Both the position numbers and the translations under genes were made by a program. From Cytophagales bacterium Alg240-R148 (lineage in GTDB: Bacteria; Bacteroidota; Bacteroidia; Cytophagales; Cyclobacteriaceae), in assembly GCA_900537185.1 (NCBI GenBank), contig LS999828.1, positions 186,001 to 250,000 on the forward strand: a DNA stretch of 64,000 bases, given 5' to 3'. Below are positions 61,847-64,000 of this stretch, piece after piece. Under the pieces are notes generated by a model that had not been told where the DNA came from, did no database searches, and saw only the letters and a list, made by a program, of their open reading frames with translations. Position 1 is the stretch's first letter; every line of letters begins with the position of its first letter.

Positions 61847-63058
61847 CTAGCTTCCTTTGTACCTCATTTTACCTGTTTCTATCGGGATAGCTGCTTTCAC
61901 TAATACTGTAAACACAAAACAACCCATAGCCCACACCCCTAAAGTGACTCCTATTTCTACCCAACTAGGAGCGTACTCCACTACCTTACCCCATGGGCCA
62001 GGAATAAAACCAGGAATAATTAACCCCATCCCTTTGTCTATCCAAATACCTATAAAAAGTAAAATACACGCTAGAGACAACCACTTAAAGTTCTTTCTGA
62101 GTGAATTCAACGTTAATATTCCTGTACCAACTATATTCAATACTAATGCCGTATACACCCATGGTGTCAAAGCATTTTTACCATCCAATCCAAAATAGAG
62201 GTATACTGCGCTACTGCTGTGGTGGGTTGGGAAATAGAACTCCTTAAAAAGCTCTGAAAACAACATAATAAGATTTATTTGTGCTGCCACCGTAACCACC
62301 ATGGATATTTTTCGGATGGTCGTATCGGCTATAGAATACTCTGTATATTTTCTAATTACTTCTAAAACCAAAATAATTAACGCCGGACCAGCTGCAAATG
62401 CAGAAGCTAAGAACCTCGGCCCCAACAAAGCATTGTTCCAAAATGGCCTGGCTGGAAGACCTGCATACAAAAAGGCAGTCACCATGTGGATGCCAACAGC
62501 CCAAAACACGGAAATAAGAACACCGGGTATATAAATTCTTTTATCTGGTGTTTTGCCTCGATAGCGGGTGTACAAGATGTACATTGGAATGGTAATGTTG
62601 ATAAATAAATAACCATTTAGCACCAACACATCCCAAGCCAGCATCGAGTTAGGCCAATTGAATGTACCGATTACGGGAATCAAATGCCATGCTCTAGCTG
62701 GCCCACCCAAATCTACCACTACAAAAGCCAAGCACATGACCAGTGCGGCCACCGCAAGGCCCTCACCAATTAAAACTGCTCTGGAGAAATCCGTGTCTTT
62801 CAAAACATAGGTGGGCAAAACCAACATAACCGCCGCCGCTGCTACCCCTACTAAAAACGTAAAATTACTTATGTACAAACCCCAACTCACTCGATCGCTC
62901 ATGCCAGTGACGGCTAGGCCTTCTTGCAGCTGAACTGAGTAACAAAATGCTCCAAACAACATAAGCAATGTAAGAGCGCCCATCCAAAAATGGTAGCGCT
63001 TTCCTCCAATAAGTGCTGCTCCAAGGCCATCTTTTATTAAGTGTAAAAATATTTTCAT
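61847..63058 (-). CDS. NrfD/PsrC-type membrane subunit of a quinol-linked oxidoreductase
   Basis: A 403-residue polytopic membrane protein with about ten helices of the NrfD/DsrP/PsrC family. Typical segments are SWGLYISNFTFLVGVAAAAVML and VVDLGGPARAWHLIPVIG (the G-G-P-x-R-x-W-H/L family box), followed by SMLAWDVLVLNGYL and GTGILT. It binds menaquinol or menaquinone and pairs with the ferredoxin-like gene 11 bp upstream (63070-64000). It is related to ActC but lacks the ActD-F neighbours. Likely donors or acceptors (polysulfide, sulfur compound, or cytochrome) cannot be chosen, because the rest of the operon lies outside the window. Confidence 0.9.
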   Translation of the reverse strand: MKIFLHLIKDGLGAALIGGKRYHFWMGALTLLMLFGAFCYSVQLQEGLAVTGMSDRVSWGLYISNFTFLVGVAAAAVMLVLPTYVLKDTDFSRAVLIGEGLAVAALVMCLAFVVVDLGGPARAWHLIPVIGTFNWPNSMLAWDVLVLNGYLFINITIPMYILYTRYRGKTPDKRIYIPGVLISVFWAVGIHMVTAFLYAGLPARPFWNNALLGPRFLASAFAAGPALIILVLEVIRKYTEYSIADTTIRKISMVVTVAAQINLIMLFSELFKEFYFPTHHSSSAVYLYFGLDGKNALTPWVYTALVLNIVGTGILTLNSLRKNFKWLSLACILLFIGIWIDKGMGLIIPGFIPGPWGKVVEYAPSWVEIGVTLGVWAMGCFVFTVLVKAAIPIETGKMRYKGS

Positions 63059-63069
63059 CTTGTTAATGT

Positions 63070-64000
63070 TTAGTCCATGAAATACCAGAATTTCGGCTCA
63101 GTACCTAGGTCTTCTTTTAATCTAAAAACTTTTTTATTTTCTAACACCCACCTAATTTCACTCTCTGGGTCCAAAAGATTGCCAAATATTCTTGCTCCAG
63201 TTGGGCAGGCTTCAACACATGCAGGGTTCTTCCCAGACCGGCTGCGTTGTACACAAAAGGTACACTTTTCCATTACGCCTTTTTTTCTGAGTCGATTGCC
63301 TAAATAATGTTGGTCTTTGTTAACTTCCTGTTCTGGAACTTGAGGTTCGTTCCAATTGAACCTTCTGCCATCGTAAGGACAAGCTGCCATGCAATACCTA
63401 CAGCCAATGCACCAATCGTAATCAATCACCACAATACCGTCTTTTTCTTTCCAAGTAGCCTCCACCGGGCAAACTTCTACACATGGAGGGTTTTCGCAAT
63501 GGTAACATTGTGTACCCATGTAAAAATGGCCGGATGCCGGAACTTCATGAAAGAAATTATCGTCTGCATTTTCAAAATTCATTTGACCATTTTGGTGTTC
63601 ATGAATCCGAATGTATTGCATTTCTGAACTTCTATCTTGGTTGTTTTCTTGTACACAAGCATTAATACAATCCATATACCCTTGGCATTTGGATATATTA
63701 AAAGCATAACCATACAGAACATCCTGGTGGGCGTCTTTGGAAGATACATTGATCTTTGTGCCATTATTGACCTCATACAATCTTTCCAATCTGCCAATAG
63801 TTTCCAAGCGTTCTTCTTTGCTCATCAACTTATAATTCCCTTTGAAATACTCTTCCCAATTCATATCGGCCTTGGCCTTAGAATCTTCGCCTGAAGTTAC
63901 ACTACAGGAGCTGTTAACCGCAGCCGCGGCTGTGAAGAAGCCCAGCCCAAGCTGTTTCAGCATTCCTCTCCTATCAGATTTCTTTTCAAACACCTGATTA
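63070..64000 (-). CDS. Tat-exported iron-sulfur subunit (four ferredoxin-type clusters), 5' end outside window
   Basis: At least 307 residues. The frame stays open to the right edge; the GTG at 63993 is not trusted, because codons before it continue (N-Q-V-F-E-K-K-S). A Tat motif (S-D-R-R-G-M-L-K-Q) and hydrophobic run end at a lipobox-like S-S-C, so it is exported. Cys motifs: CQGYMDCINAC, CYHCENPPCVEVCP, CIGCRYCMAACP and CTFCVQR with a later CVEACP, enough for four [4Fe-4S] clusters (ActB has Thr in the third set). It would carry electrons between the NrfD subunit at 61847 and an unseen periplasmic partner. Confidence 0.92.
   Translation of the reverse strand, partial: NQVFEKKSDRRGMLKQLGLGFFTAAAAVNSSCSVTSGEDSKAKADMNWEEYFKGNYKLMSKEERLETIGRLERLYEVNNGTKINVSSKDAHQDVLYGYAFNISKCQGYMDCINACVQENNQDRSSEMQYIRIHEHQNGQMNFENADDNFFHEVPASGHFYMGTQCYHCENPPCVEVCPVEATWKEKDGIVVIDYDWCIGCRYCMAACPYDGRRFNWNEPQVPEQEVNKDQHYLGNRLRKKGVMEKCTFCVQRSRSGKNPACVEACPTGARIFGNLLDPESEIRWVLENKKVFRLKEDLGTEPKFWYFMD

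Noticed and set aside
63991-63993. GTG as the true start of the ferredoxin gene at the right edge
   Set aside because: The frame stays open up to the edge, so the real start probably lies outside the window.
1-64000. Insertion sequence, prophage or integrase
   Set aside because: No transposase, recombinase or phage structural gene is visible in any reading frame.

Overview
The window is a chromosomal segment of a Bacteroidota bacterium, most likely of the Cytophagia/Cytophagales type. The supporting signs are an alternative complex III (act) operon fused to an aa3-type oxidase operon, TTTG-(17 to 20)-TAnnTTTG promoters, type IX secretion signatures (PorP/SprF, a type-B gliding C-terminal domain), GSCFA, DUF2911, Lacal_2735 and DUF6048 genes, low GC and no clear Shine-Dalgarno sequences. 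The genus is not determinable from sequence alone. I saw no rRNA, tRNA, CRISPR array, transposase or phage gene, so this looks like ordinary core and lineage-specific chromosome.

Region 1 (1-14165, minus strand) is one long respiratory operon read from about 14165 down past base 1: actA-B-C-D-E-F, ctaC, ctaD, ctaA, ctaB and two subunit-III genes, the second cut by the window edge. It encodes a menaquinol:cytochrome c oxidoreductase, its terminal oxidase and the heme A pathway. Region 2 (14493-17822, plus) is a tightly overlapping four-gene envelope cassette: a TTG-started secreted or barrel protein, a large barrel with a helix-hairpin-helix N-terminus, a 35-residue membrane protein and a small secreted protein. 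Region 3 (17864-33043) holds a conserved cytoplasmic protein of unknown role, an SNF-family Na+ symporter, two TerB-like proteins, a His/Glu-repeat DUF3347 lipoprotein facing a Spy-like protein, a LytS/LytTR two-component pair, a lipoprotein, a TerB-ABCG fusion transporter, a DUF218 protein, a DUF2911 protein and a lipoprotein MsrB-MsrA pair.

Region 4 (33081-43666) is the most accessory part. A minus-strand run encodes two paralogous beta-helix secreted proteins, a PKD/T9SS-sorted surface protein and a PorP/SprF partner. Divergent from it is an ECF sigma factor with a membrane TPR partner resembling an anti-sigma factor, convergent with a SYLF gene and a 1016-residue TPR-CHAT protein that keeps its His/Cys dyad and ends in a membrane helix. 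This sigma/membrane partner/CHAT protease/surface protein neighbourhood is the best candidate here for an undescribed signalling system.

Region 5 (44057-57667) carries an arginine/DAP-type decarboxylase, a glycosyltransferase-methyltransferase pair, a GT39-like membrane protein, rpsF-rpsR-rplI, then GSCFA, DUF255 thioredoxin-like, priA, DUF6452-like/DUF6048, a CIA30-like protein and a Lacal_2735 protein. Region 6 (57730-64000) has an mpg-usp-OmpA run (minus), a second DUF2911 gene (plus) and an NrfD/four-cluster ferredoxin module (minus) cut by the right edge. That module parallels ActC and the ActB C-terminal domain, so the window starts and ends in quinol-linked respiration.
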